From: Moniliella sp. 'wahieum'
Taxonomy: Eukaryota; Basidiomycota; Moniliellomycetes; Moniliellales; Moniliellaceae
Direction of reading: 5' to 3'
NCBI GenBank assembly: GCA_003971905.1
Contig: RSEE01000014.1
Location: 903,205-967,204 of the forward strand
Length of the DNA: 64,000 bases
Part shown: positions 10,921 through 22,339 of the stretch, in pieces
How positions within the stretch are numbered: position 1 is the first letter of the stretch
How the letters are laid out: every line of letters begins with the position of its first letter
Notes under the pieces: model-generated
What the model saw: only the letters and a program-made list of their open reading frames with translations
The model's database searches: none
What the model was told of the DNA's origin: nothing
Position numbers and translations under genes: made by a program

Positions 10921-13900
10921 CTAATACTCCATCTCCACTGAGCGCGGCGGGGGCGAGAAAGAATACGGTCCCGGGCGATGTGACTTGCGGGTGGAAGAAG
11001 GGGAAGCGACGTACCATCGCTGCCGGTTCGGCCTGGCCGCCACACGGGCAGGAGTGACGTCGCCCCCCCGCGGCACCTCCGCCCTGCGACCAACAGCCAC
11101 GCCAACTGGCGTCGCCGCTTCGTGTGGCGTCGGGCTCATCCGCCGCCCACCCGACCAGCCTTGCCCGCCGGTAGAAGCAAGGGAGGGCATGGACCAACCT
11201 GCTTCCTGCGGCGTTCCCGCCACCGGCCCGGGCGTGATATCCGTGTCTGCTTGTCCCCACGCCATCGGCATCCCCGTCACCCCCAGTGGTGGCAAGCTGG
11301 TTCCCAGCCCCATCCCCATCTCTAGACCAAACGAGCGCGGGGTCGCGACCCATTGGCCTCCAGGCGTCATGCCTACGCCAAGGGTTCCCTCTAGCCCCAT
11401 GAGGGTGGCGCCAAGCGAGGGGAATGCGTGCGGGGTAGTGAACGCGCCGCCGGTCGTTTCCAGGCCCAGATCAAGTTCACGGCTGCCTGATGCAATGGGG
11501 GTGCCGAGGCGGGAAGGGGTGGAGAGCAGCGGCGGCGGACGTGGCGAGGGCGAAGTAGAGCCAGAGTGAACGTCGCGGCACGGAGACGGCGTACTGCGCA
11601 TGCCCGCTGCCCTGGGCGGCGAGGGTGTGGTGAGCCGCGACGGGTCCTGATGGTCCGACCACTGAAACGCCCCCGTCCGCTCAGAACCAGGTTGCACACA
11701 TGGAACTTTATCTCCCCGGCATTTCTCTTGGCGCGGCATGATCACCGCCGGATCCGATAGACCGGAACGCCGCTTGCGTCCCGACATTAGCACGCCCGTC
11801 GGCGACGGCAACAGCTTCCCTGAATCCGTCTTGCGCGCCAACGGTGAGCCCGGGTCGAGCGCACGCGTCCCATACCGATGAGCCCGTGCGCGCATGGGCG
11901 CCCGGGGGCCAGGGGGCGTGCGCACCACCCCACTGCCCTCTTGGCAGACCAGACGGGCAGGATCAGTACTGGTGCTCATATCGCACCTCAATGACGAGCC
12001 AGACGCTACAGAGTCCGAAACGACGGGCAGCGCCAACGTCCGCGGATCGCCCCCAAAGGCCACAACGCCATCCTCATTAACAAACAGCTTGTCCACCATC
12101 GGGTGGGCGGGGCCATGGCGGGCGGGTCGTAGCCTGTACTGCCCCGGCAAATGGTGATATGCTGGAGCTGCTTCGCACGCGGGTCGATCGGGGAAGGTCC
12201 GCATTCCTCAGTACCGACGCCGACGTACTGGGCCTCAGCCGCACACTCGACCGCCCGCGGTGAGAGAGAACAGGCGCGGTGGTCGAATCAGTATCGACCG
12301 TTGCCACCCCGATAGCCCCAGCGTCGGCCTGGCCGGGTGTAGATGCAGGGAGGGACGGAGACGTGGCGGCGGCCATGCGGACGGTGCAAGCATGGCAGAC
12401 CCACTCGGTTAATAGGCCCTGAGTTGCACGATAGCCCACACATGGTTGGTGGTACACCCGCTTGCACCGTTCGCACCGTACCTGCGGCCCACCGTCGGCG
12501 CCCAAGTCACAAAAGCACGGCGCACCCTCTGGGGAGCCCTGGTTTCGCACCGCGGTGCCGGAGGCACCAACAGGCTCCCTGACCATGCGCGGCGAGTCGC
12601 GGAGGTGGACAGCATCCACCTCAATAAGTTCGTCCTTCCCGACCGACAGCCGTGCCGCCTCCCCCGCTTTGAATGGGTATATGGTTTTGTGTCGTTTGGT
12701 ATTGCGGGGGCTGGCAGGTGGAGGGGCGGAAGCCGAAGGGAAGAAAGGCGCCGAGTTGCGTTTGCGTTTCAGCTGGTCCTTGCCCTGGCCGCTGTCCTTG
12801 GCCTGGGTTGAGTTGGAGCGTGGGCATGCGCATAGGGTGGGTATAGCCTGCGCCACCCGAGGAAGTGGGCAGGAAGGAGGACAGCTGGGTAGTCAGCACA
12901 GTAGGTCCCATGGGCAACGTAGCCGGGCTTGTCCCTGCATTCTGAAGAAGTGCCCCCACTTCGGGCTGGAGAGGCGCACCGTGCTTCGGCTCACCTGGGA
13001 CAAGGGCCGGAAATGGTGGAAGTTTCAGCAAGTTAGAGCCATTGCTCGTGGGAGGGGGGAGATTCGCCTCAGCCTTGGTCAGCTGATTGGCCAGGGAGTT
13101 GGGAAGGCCGGAAACGGGAGCAGGAGCAAATGCAACGTTTGGGTCAACATGCGCCGCCGCCAAGGCCGCTTCACTGTCTGATTGGGCACACCCGTTCTCA
13201 AGGGGTATCAAAGTGGTGAGGGAATGGGGGTCAGTTTACGTTGACGCGATTTCCACGCTCGTTGGGACAAGGCACGGCGGACCATTGGATGAACTGAGCG
13301 GGCTGAGGGTGGTGCGAAGGAACGAAAAGATGGCTGGGGCACGGCTCACGTCGGGTACCGCGGGTACCGCGGTGCGCATCCACAGTTTCCCACCCACGCC
13401 TGCCTCCTTCTCACCCAGGGAGAGGGATGGGCGAGACGCCCATTGCGACTCCTCCTTAAAAGAGCTGGCGCGGATGACGCGGCGGGTAGCCCAACAGACT
13501 GCTCCGAGCCTCCCTCTTCGTCGCTCTCGCATGGTTGGTCAAGCCACCGCCGGAGCACACTCGTTTTGACGGCATCCTCCTTCCGCTGTGAAAGTAGCGT
13601 GGCGCCGGAAGGGGCGGAAGCGATGCTGGTGGTGGGGAGGCAGGACGCACGATGAGGGGGGGCAATGGGAGAGGGGGCCGGGCCTGCTTGGAGTTGGAGG
13701 CACGGGAGTGATGGCCATTGCTCCATGAGGCAAACGGCAGCAGAGGAGCTCGGGCACTGGGCCTGACCAACAGGCGGGCAATGAGGGGGCGGGGCAGGTT
13801 GAAGAGGAGAGACCCAAGATTGGAGGACGCACAGGGCCGGCAGCCAGGCCGCGGCAGGGCGACGAGTCGGGGACGACGAACTCATCGAGCAGGCGGTGGA

Positions 13901-13952
13901 AGGTGCGGTCGGCGCTCGAGGGAGGTGGTGGAGCAGGATGGGGCTGGGGCAT
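10921..13952 (-). CDS. PHD-finger protein
   Basis: A probable chromatin reader. Read from the minus strand, the N-terminal part (about 13952-12860) is Pro/Ser-rich and not recognised. A basic patch KRKRNSAPF near 12760 may be a nuclear signal. A C4HC3 PHD finger follows at about 12519-12386, with CFCDLG, CERC, the YHQPC His-Cys and CHAC ligands visible. PHD fingers commonly bind histone H3 tails. The C-terminal 400 residues are low complexity with many Ser-Pro and Thr-Pro pairs and a Gly-rich stretch, and end at 10921. At least three frame changes (near 13500, 12830 and 12180) are needed, from introns or assembly indels I cannot separate. The start at 13952 (MPQPHPAPPPPSS) is a guess. No catalytic domain is visible, so the complex it serves is unknown. 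Confidence 0.68.
12386..12519 (-). other. PHD zinc finger coding segment
   Basis: This segment encodes the eight zinc ligands of a C4HC3 PHD finger, with the aromatic residue before the last Cys pair (EWVCHAC). It is the only recognisable domain in the surrounding gene. Confidence 0.85.
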
Positions 13953-14316
13953 GGCCGGCGGCTAGGCTGGGTGGGTGGGGGTTGGGCAAGAGGTGTGAAG
14001 GCGGGTTAAATCAAGGATGGCAGCAGTAGGCGCAGGTAGAATGTTGTTTGGGCGAGTGTACTGGGGGCAACGCGCAGGGCCCCTCAACATTCAACATTCA
14101 ATCCTCATCACCGCCACCATCACCACCGCCATCACCATCTCCACCGCCCCCACCAGCCACCTGGCTTGGGCAGATCTGTCGATCACATGTCGCAGGTTAT
14201 CATATAACCTTGGTCAAGTACGTTGGCGTTCAACGTGTTTAAAAACGTTAACCGTAAAGATGCCACGGGTCGTCGATCATCTCGGTGATTAGTGCCTCAG
14301 TGCGTTATAATGACCG

Positions 14317-14374
14317 AGTGACTAGCGACCAGTGACCAGTGACTAGTGAATGTCACCGGTCACCCGGTGACCGC
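14317..14374. repeat. Heptad tract with GTGAC core and an inverted arm
   Basis: Direct units of the form AGTGACC/AGTGACT run to about 14348. They are followed by GTCACCGGTCACC, the reverse complement of the same core, so the locus can form a hairpin. It belongs to the dispersed heptad family described in the findings. Confidence 0.65.
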
Positions 14375-14464
14375 CACCTGAGGCCGCGTCCAACGTCCAA
14401 CCCTCCAACAGTCTTTGCCACCCGCCACCTACAGTCGGATCCAAGCCTCTCGCACACACAACTC

Positions 14465-14494
14465 CCCACCCATCCATCTATCCATCCATCCACC
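14465..14494. repeat. CCAT tetranucleotide microsatellite
   Basis: An imperfect run of CCAT/CTAT units in the gene-poor interval. A simple sequence repeat with no assigned role. Confidence 0.7.
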
Positions 14495-14608
14495 ATCGCC
14501 CGGATTTGCGCCTTCAGCCAATTCAATGTTAACACCCTGTGAATGATTGTGGTCACTTGACCGGCTTTTCCTCTTGTTCGGCGCGTCTCTAAAACCGTTT
14601 TGAGTGAT

Positions 14609-14652
14609 AAACGTTAAACGTTAATCGCGTCAACGAACGTTAAACGTTAAAC
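14609..14652. repeat. AACGTTA palindromic array
   Basis: Two closely spaced pairs of the palindrome-containing octamer AAACGTTA lie within 44 bp, separated by a short CG-containing spacer. A related single copy is near 14246. Repeated palindromes of this size can be factor-binding arrays, but no factor can be named. Confidence 0.55.
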
Positions 14653-14991
14653 TCTCAGCGTTACGATGTTCACAGCGCGCGCGCGCGCGCCACACACTGC
14701 CTCCGCATCTGCCTTCGATCTCGTCGATCGGGTGAGCCGCTCAGGCTGAGCCGAGCTTCAATGCATATCAGCGAGCATTGATCAGTGCTCACTGTATACT
14801 CAGTGTCAACATGCCGACAGAGAAGAATGGACAAAACACCATCAACACTACATCGTCAGATCAATATCAATAAAGAAAGCTCAGCCTGAGCGCCCACTCA
14901 ACATTGTGGTGGGGAATAAGCCTTCAGTTTAACTACGCTCGATCAAATTCTACGAATTATGCAATCATTGTGGCTCAAGCTGCTCAAGTTT

Positions 14992-15027
14992 GAGGCCTGA
15001 GGCCTGATGGGCCTGATGATTGATGAG
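14992..15027. repeat. GAGGCCT heptad tract
   Basis: Two tandem GAGGCCT units followed by degenerate GATGGGCCT and GATGATT units. Similar tracts occur at 18313, 27006 and 30027. Confidence 0.55.
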
Positions 15028-17114
15028 CTCTCAAAGTGTTGTGATGTGTAGCGACGTCCTGATCCACACGGCTATGGAAACCGCAAGGATGCTGAAGCGT
15101 ATAGGAGGACAGCATAGGTAATCGATTGTGGGCGGGAGATAGGCGTTGGCGGGAGGACGCGGGACGGGCTACACAAGAGAAGAGGCTACTAAGTATGCCG
15201 ATGTACGGAGTGTCACAGTCGGGGCTAAGGCGAGGGAGACAGGATCAGACTAGGCCAAGGGTTTGTGTTGTGTTAGCGATCGTGGTGGGGATGGGGGAAG
15301 AAGCAAGAACAGAGGACATGGTGCGAAGTGGAAAGAACAGGGAAGGAGCGAGACGCGAGACGAAGAAAGAAATTGGAAATGGGAGCGAGATCAGCCAAAC
15401 TATGACAGGATGTTGGGCTTTCTATCGGTCTCTCTCCACCTCCCTATATCTTCTCGGCTTACCTCTCTTACTACATTACAAAATCCGGGCGTCAAGGTGA
15501 TAAGCTTGTCTTGCCCGAACAACTGTCTGGCCCGAGCCACTCGCCGGATCTGGGCGACGATGATTTCTGTAGTTATCGGCTGTGCCGACCACCCTTCTGT
15601 TGCATGGCATGGCTGGCGCTCATAACATCGTCGCGGGAATGCTGTGGGCGCCACGCTTTTTTGATAGTATATATGTTGTCACAGTCGTCTGCCAAGTAAT
15701 AGCTAACAGTAGTACATGTGGCGACTTGACAGAGTATGTTGGACAAGGGTGTTCGGATCTGGAGGGTCTGGTTAGGGCGTTAGGTCAGTTTTGGGACGCC
15801 ACACACAATGACGGTTTACCGGAGCTGTGGAAGAAGCACTTGGTATGCAGAGAGAGGATTGAAATGGGTGAGAGATGATGTTGAGCCTGCGCATGTTTCT
15901 TTTGCACTTGAAAGACCCAAGATTGAACCAAAAGAAGATTATAGAAAGACCAGTGGAGGACGGAAACGGAAATCTTGAACATGTGTGTTGACCACCAGGT
16001 GACCCAAAGGAAAACAGCAGGATAAACACATACCCTCCCCCATGTCGAAACATATTATCCATCATGGCAATGTCCAACTCAAAAACAAACGAGAGTCTGC
16101 AGGTTCAACGATCAATTCAGCAACCAACCATGCGCTGTGTTGATGCGCCCCGAATCCGTCCCGGTTGGGCCCTGTGACGCAAGCCTCATAGGCAGGGAAG
16201 AGATGGTTCTCAGTGGACGTTGCTGGGATAGACGGGGAACGGAGCAGATTTAGAAGAGTGACGGTTGGATGGGGATGCACCATATATCGACACCTGTTCG
16301 AAATGTTGACCACCATGCTCTCGGGTCATAGACGGACCACAAGCTGGTTTTTCTACGTCAGCGAGAGGCGCAAAAAAACGTCGAGATGCAGTTTGGGGCG
16401 ACGTGGGGGCGCTCTGTGAGGGTTGGGATTAGGGAACAGGGTGCGATACGATGTTCTTCTTTGGTAATTTACACATCTGCCACAGTCGGGCTAGACGAGG
16501 AAGACCAGTAAGGTCTGCCAGAGACGAGGGGGAAAATGGTAAGATGGTTCGTGGGGAAGAAAACAGAGAAAGCATCAGACAGGGAACACAAGCAAAAGGA
16601 AAGGGAAAATCGAGATACACGGATGCAGAATCGGAAATTGGGGGCGAGCTTAGTCTTTCGGTGACAATATCAACCCCAACGACTATGAGAGAGAGCGAGA
16701 GACGGAGAAGGCTATATGGCCACACGAGGTTATACACACCTGATATTGCCTCCATATATGTTGACGCAACTGACCATCAGACGGTTTATAATAAGCGTCA
16801 CCCCGAAAAGGAGACTGGTCTGAACTCTTGAGTTCAACACCATTTTGGAAAGCATGCAATCGGGTGAGGACTCTGCTTACATATATAGGTTGGCGCGAAG
16901 CCTCCATATTACTTGCTTCTTCCCGCCCGTTTTTCCAACAGCATGACAGCTATATATAGATTGCGTCAGCCATTATATCCTCCTGTGTACGCTTCCTACT
17001 ATTATTCCGCCAGCTACACCCCGCTTCACAAATGGGCCTCACTTCTTTTTTTCTTCAACACCTTATATAATTTCCAGCATTCTTCAAAACTGCATGCTCT
17101 TTCTTCTCTCTTCA

Positions 17115-17837
17115 TTAGTAGTTACCCGACACCAAAACAACTGAGGTGGAGACGCGCTTATACGTGAGAGTGGATAAAATCATTATTTGTCCATTGAACC
17201 TTGTCATCAGATAGCATAGCACACCACAGCGAACTGCCGATCCCCGCTGGAAAGGCGACAAAAAGTAGCGCGACGAAAGGAGAAGGCGACGGGCTGTGGG
17301 CGCGAGCTCGAGATTGTATAGATGAATAACGGTTTGATGGGCCTTTGGGGACGGTATAGGGGTCGTCCATGCGCACCACGGGATTGGTACGGATGGATCA
17401 CTCATAGTGATTCTCAATAATAGTCTCTTATACACCAGTACCGTCAGTGTCCCCCATCTCACTGCGATGCGAGAATGGGGCCAAATTTTTTCACCACTTT
17501 TAATGTCACCATCGTCACGCGCCTCCAGCTTCAGTTTCGATTGCGGGGCTCCAGCCCGTTGTCTGTGCATGTTACTGCTTTTCGTCTGGGGAAGACATCT
17601 GTGACGTATGAAAGCATCCACACGTATGAAAGCAGCCGCATATATCATAGGTACCGCATGCGTACTATACCGAGACCCAAATGTCGATGATCGGTCGACG
17701 GCCCCGACGGGCGTGACGTCGTAGCGTGTCTCGGCACAGTCACATCTCGCAGGTAGAGAGATGCCATCTGGCAGGCCATTGGGCCCCTGAGGAAGACCAT
17801 CAAACCAACGCCTGATGGACCTGATGACTGTGACCAA
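17115..17837 (-). CDS. Hypothetical open frame, 240 codons
   Basis: An uninterrupted frame on the minus strand in the lower-GC interval, where long chance frames are less expected than elsewhere in the window. Composition is mixed, with Arg/Ser-rich segments. I see no signal peptide, transmembrane run or known motif. No intron signal or neighbour supports it. It may be a chance frame. Confidence 0.15.
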   Translation of the reverse strand: MVTVIRSIRRWFDGLPQGPNGLPDGISLPARCDCAETRYDVTPVGAVDRSSTFGSRYSTHAVPMIYAAAFIRVDAFIRHRCLPQTKSSNMHRQRAGAPQSKLKLEARDDGDIKSGEKIWPHSRIAVRWGTLTVLVYKRLLLRITMSDPSVPIPWCAWTTPIPSPKAHQTVIHLYNLELAPTARRLLLSSRYFLSPFQRGSAVRCGVLCYLMTRFNGQIMILSTLTYKRVSTSVVLVSGNY

Positions 17838-18312
17838 AACAGGGCAAAGTCGGCTCTAGAGTAAGACCGTATCAGATGTAAAAGATGATAGAGAATGTAT
17901 GACGGTGATGTGTACAGTTATACTATTGTTACCCATAGTATAATTCTGATGAAATGGGGGATGCAGGACAGGTGCAGGAGAGTGTATTGCTACTAGTAGT
18001 ATCTTGCCCGGTCGGAGGAAGAGCAGAGGCGGCGAAATGAGTTTCACTCGCAGTATCGTCAGGCACAGCAGGGCACAGCTCTGTCACGTTCAACTCTCTT
18101 ACGGATTTTACTTGCGGCCGATGGGCTGTTGATGATCGATGAGATCGATGTTGGCAAAATCGTGTATTGTTGACTATATGATGAGACTACCGGTAGTCGT
18201 GTGTCCCGAGCGGATGTGTGGGAAAACAGGAACCATTTAGTCAGTAAGAAAAGGCATTCTCCACAGCTTCACTAACCTTTAGTTCCTCAAGCTTCAAGCC
18301 CTTGGCGACATC

Positions 18313-18343
18313 GAGGCCCGAGGCCTGAGGCTCCTGAGGCCTG
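18313..18343. repeat. GAGGCCT heptad tract
   Basis: Four imperfect units (GAGGCCC, GAGGCCT, GAGGCTCCT, GAGGCCT) in the spacer upstream of the HSF-type gene, related to the tracts at 14992 and 30027. Confidence 0.55.
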
Positions 18344-18707
18344 CCACTTCGCTTTGCCCCCTTCCACGTGTCATGCTTCCCCAGTCCACCTCAGACGGGG
18401 GGTAGAGAAGGAGGGCGCAGGAAAGCACAGGACGATGCATCCGCGACTCTGGGCCCTGGACTTTGGACCCTGGATCTGGGTGCCTGGGCGTCGGTCCCAG
18501 AGCGCGGGGCCAGTGTTCGGAGATTTGACCCACAGGCTGCGGCACTGGCTGGCAGAAGAGCGCCATGCATGATGGTTATGTGTCTCATGTATGATGCGGA
18601 GAACTATGCGCTGTCGGGTGCTGGGGCCATAATGCATAACTGCCGCCAGGCGGGCTATTCCGAGCCGTACCATAAAAACGGATGGGGAGTGCTGGTGTTG
18701 CTTTCAT

Positions 18708-20248
18708 ATGTGTCCTCGCCCCTTTGTGTTATTGCCCTCCGTCTCCCCTGCCACCCGCTTCCTGCCTTCTCCCCGCCCGTTTGGTATCTGCCACAGCCAT
18801 GCCACATCTCCCCGACATGACCCTCGCCTGCCCCCCCCCCTGCCGCCAAGCCTGCCAGCTGCAGCACCCCAGCCCCAGCACCATCCCATCCGCCATCACG
18901 CTGCCCCCTTTCCCCATCTGTTCCCCCCGCAACCGCTTCCCTTTCCTCTAGGTTGCCAGTCCGCGGCGCATCCGCTTCTTGGCAATCCCCCTGCCCCTCC
19001 CTTGCCTTTCCCGTCCACTGCCTTTCTTCCCACATACGCCCCTCATCAAGACTGCGATGCGCTCCACCTTTTCCTCCAAGGCAACCACAGTAATGGTTCT
19101 CTTTCGTCTCCTGAACGTCCTCCTCCTAATAAGGATGGTCTCACACTTGCATCCACACCACCCAACCGCTTCTCCCATCCCCAGCCCCAATTGGTGTCGT
19201 TATCCGGGACGGAACAGCAGGCCTCTTCTCCCCGTCCAAATATCACGTCCACCCCAACGCGGGCAACAAGCAAAGGCACCCGGAAGGCTTACAGCAAACG
19301 CAACCCTCACCTTGTCAACAAGCTGTTTCACATGTTGGAGGATGGATCATGGGACGATGTCGTGCGCTGGTCTTACGAGCGCGATAGTTTTGTTGTTGTG
19401 GTACGTCGCTGGGCGCCTCAGACGGGTGCGAGAGGAAGGCATACATTTTAGGGGAGAGAGACTCGAACGTGCATGGGCGCCGACAGAACTTGGATAAGTT
19501 CAACAAGCAGGTGCTGCCCCTGCCATTTCAAACACTCTAGCTTTTCCAGCTTTGTCCGCCAGCTCAACAAACACGATTTCCACAGGTCAAGAGCGATCGA
19601 GCCTTGCTGGCAAAACTTTTGGACGTGGATCCGAGGCAAGTCAAGCCAGGCTATTTGGAAATGTGGGAGTTTAAGCATCGTTCCTTTCGCTCCGGTCGCC
19701 CCGACTTGCTCCACTTGATCCAACGCAAGGCCACAACTTTACCGCCCAACAGTCTTGCCAGTACGACCACCTCGGTACTGGCCAAAAAAGATAAGGACAT
19801 GTCCCCTCCCCTCTCCTCTATGACCGAGGAAGTCTGCCCCGACACCCCCATATCCCCCATCAACAACAACGCCGTAAAGGAGGATGTGACCGACCTCAAG
19901 CAACAGTTGAGCAGCTTGCAAGTCATCCAAGATGAGATGATCGACCATCTTGGCGCGCTTACCAAACAGTATGAGACAGTGATTACCGACATGGTGCAGG
20001 TCCAAGAAAACTTGGTGTATCAGGATAAGCTTATGCAGCTCCTCGTCCGCCAGTTGGCAACTGCCGACACTGCCATACTCACCACCGCCAACGCATCCCT
20101 CCCTTCTCTCTCCACGCGCCGTGCACCTTCTTTGCATCCCAGTCCCACTCTCTCCGTTCATTCGAATTCGTCATCCCATACCAAGGACACAATGGTTCAG
20201 CTCCCCAACAGTCCGGTCTCATCACTGAAAGCATCTCATTCTTCGTAA
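18708..20248 (+). CDS. Heat shock factor-type (HSF) DNA-binding transcription factor
   Basis: A regulator with a winged-helix HSF DNA-binding domain. After a Pro/His-rich N-terminus of about 190 residues from the Met at 18708, the domain starts with NPHLVNKLFHMLEDGSWDD near 19305. It continues across an intron at 19401-19486 (GTACGT..CAG). The recognition helix reads SFSSFVRQLNKHDFH near 19550, and the domain ends with MWEFKHRSFRSGRPDLL near 19670. A coiled-coil oligomerisation region (DLKQQLSSLQVIQDEM) follows at about 19890-20060, then a Ser-rich tail. One extra T at 19521 and one missing A at 19584 break the frame inside the domain. Both are single-base events and correcting them gives the canonical motif. 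Whether it is the general HSF1 or an SFL1/SKN7-like relative is not decided. Confidence 0.87.
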
Positions 20249-21322
20249 CGCCGACCCCGTGCTGCCGCCCCCTCTCACCCTCCCCCGCGCAAACCGACGG
20301 ACGAGGCCCCAACCTCTTGAAAAGAAGAAAAGCACGTTTCTCCCGCTTCCTCCGGCCCACTATGCAGAGCGAACTCCATACCATTTCAATGAGACGGGCA
20401 GCAGAACATCGGTCCCATCAGCGTCGCTACGCCCGTCAAACAGTACCAATCTCCTTGAGCACAGCGCACTTTGGCTCTGCGGGACCCAAACGGGCTCGCG
20501 CAGCTTAAAGCTTTTGTTGACTGTGGTGGCATCTGCGGTTTTTCTGGAGTGGGTGTGGTGGGAGAATCAAGAATTGAGAGACATGAATGGACGCACGCCC
20601 AATCTCACTCGATTCCCCTTGGGGGGTTTTCGAAACCGCCCCAGACTAACAATCGTACTTACTCCCACCTTCTGCGCTTTCCTCCCCATCCTTCTTTTTC
20701 TTCCCTTATTCCACTCCGGGTTGTAGTCAGCTCGCATATGGAGTTTCTTACCTGCCTTGGTAGAGCGCTAAATTCCCTTCTTCTTGTCACGGGTCTTATG
20801 CTTGGATGGAGCAGACATCTGCCCTTTTCGTTTTCAGAGGTTGTTGTATTCACCACGGGCTCTTTTCTCACGGGGACTTTAACGGTGCTCCCACCTGCAT
20901 CCCTGTCACATGTCGCTTCTCTTGTTTTTGTCGTCTCATCTTCATCGTCATCACCTAAATAGTATCATCTCTCGATCTCTTCCTACACATGCAGGTATAT
21001 ACATATAGATTTGTAGAGAATTTCCCTAGCCCCTCCTACCCCGTCACTTGTTGTCTCCTTACGCCGGAGGTGGGTGCAATCAACGTGTGATGGCATCTTG
21101 GCGTTCAATGTCGACGATAGTAGAGATGCTGGCGGAAGGCATCACTACTAAAGTAGTGCCTTTGTATTATAACTTTTCCTTCCTGCTCCGGCGAGAGAGC
21201 CTTGGTATTGCAGTTGTTCGTAGTTGCCTTAGCTTTCCGTTTTCTTCTACTTTCCATAATACGTTTTTCAAACCGCAACTATGGTGTTCATTGATAACGC
21301 AAGTGCAGCCCTCCACGGCATG
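20249..21322. other. Spacer between HSF-type gene and tRNA
   Basis: About 1.1 kb, the first part probably 3' untranslated sequence of the HSF-type gene. Short open frames are present but carry no recognisable domain or splice pattern. Confidence 0.4.
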
Positions 21323-21408
21323 GGGCGGATAGCTCAGTTGGTAGAGCGCACGCTTCGCATTCCACGTGCACATGTGTGAGGTCTGGGGTTCGATTCCCTA
21401 TTCGTCCA
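21323..21408 (+). tRNA. tRNA-Ala (anticodon CGC) with a 13-nt intron
   Basis: The acceptor arm GGGCGGA (21323-21329) pairs with TTCGTCC (21401-21407) and includes the G3:U70 wobble that identifies alanine tRNA. The discriminator is A. The D arm GCTCAGTTGGTAGAGC is complete. The anticodon stem is CACGC/GTGTG around the loop TT-CGC-A..T. The canonical intron position after base 37 carries 13 extra nucleotides containing the palindrome CACGTG. The T arm is TGGGG-TTCGATT-CCCTA. All arms fold and the internal promoter boxes are intact. It would read GCG alanine codons, which suits a GC-rich genome. Confidence 0.95.
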
Positions 21409-21409
21409 G

Positions 21410-21415
21410 TTTTTT
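21410..21415 (+). terminator. RNA polymerase III oligo-T terminator
   Basis: Six T residues begin two bases after the tRNA discriminator, the usual pol III stop signal. Confidence 0.8.
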
Positions 21416-21847
21416 CGGTTCCGTTGATGAAGCGAACGCAGCCTGCCCTCTCCTTCTCGCGCTCCCACCTTCTGCCAATACCAAAGGTATCTATCCCCTT
21501 GGAAGAAGTTCCCATGACTCATGGATCCCGTGACATCCTTTGCCCTTTCAGGCATTGTGGAGTATCCAGACAACTACCAGGATGGCTCGTGCCGATTCCG
21601 GAGGCGGCTGACCATCCGACAGCATGCGTTCCTCGTTAATAGCGCATCGGGTCGCACTGGCTATACATGCTACTACTCTACCCCCCCCCTCGGAAATCTT
21701 GGAACCTCCTACGACGCGGTCTCCCCATTTTGGACCCAGAGAGAGTTGGGCAGTGGCGCCATCTAGCCTAGTACCTTCTGACCACCCTCCCGCTCGTCTA
21801 GACCCGCTTAGCCGAGCCACGATGCCCACAGCAAGCCACAGACAAAC

Positions 21848-22339
21848 ATGGGACACGATGTGGTGGACAACCTGAGGGTGCCTACGCTCGGGACCGAAAC
21901 CCAATCCAGCGACGCGGACGACAACAGCTTCCCCGTTCAGCCCCTGTCGAACCAGCCCCAAGGGCAGCTCAATTTGCTAGTGAATGTTGGCCACATGGCG
22001 TCTGCTTGGACGGCCGATGAGCTAGCTACTCGAGGGTCGCCGGTTGGTCCAGTTCTGGCGCAGGCAGGAAGGCAACACCATCTAAGCTACCTTCCTCCCC
22101 ATCTCACCTATCGAATACGTATAAAGGACTCGATTGTGGTCTCATGCATCTTCGGTCCAGACGGGAACCAGTGCTACAGTACATTGTTCGAATTGCTTTG
22201 CTTGCTTGAGGCACTTGAGGGCGACAACTTTTCGATTAAGGAGGAGGCACATTTCCGGCGCCTCCTGGAGCGCAGTTCCACTCCGAGACGATCCCTGTCA
22301 TGGGGGGGGGTCTTGAGGTGGGACCCCCCTGTAGTTTAG
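21848..22339 (+). CDS. Hypothetical protein frame, 163 codons
   Basis: An open frame from the Met at 21848 to the stop at 22339. Its middle (about residues 75-130) has a balanced, globular-looking composition, unlike the low-complexity shadows elsewhere. No domain, signal peptide or membrane segment is recognised. It could be an exon of a larger unknown gene or a remnant. Confidence 0.2.
   Translation: MGHDVVDNLRVPTLGTETQSSDADDNSFPVQPLSNQPQGQLNLLVNVGHMASAWTADELATRGSPVGPVLAQAGRQHHLSYLPPHLTYRIRIKDSIVVSCIFGPDGNQCYSTLFELLCLLEALEGDNFSIKEEAHFRRLLERSSTPRRSLSWGGVLRWDPPVV

Larger units (their letters stand above)
13953..18707. other. Long gene-poor interval upstream of the HSF-type gene
   Basis: About 4.7 kb without a recognised gene and with visibly lower GC than the flanks. 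It carries several short repeats: a heptad GTGAC tract (14317-14374), CCAT and CACC microsatellites, an AACGTTA array (14609-14652), a CG dinucleotide run (about 14676-14691) and GAGGCCT heptads (14992-15027 and 18313-18343). The longest open frame is 17115-17837 on the minus strand (240 codons) and has no recognisable domain. The interval may hold long leaders, regulatory DNA or non-coding transcripts. Confidence 0.45.

Noticed and set aside
15126-15500. Plus-strand 124-codon frame in the gene-poor interval
   Set aside because: Arg/Glu/Gly-rich composition from a purine-biased strand, with no domain or splice context.
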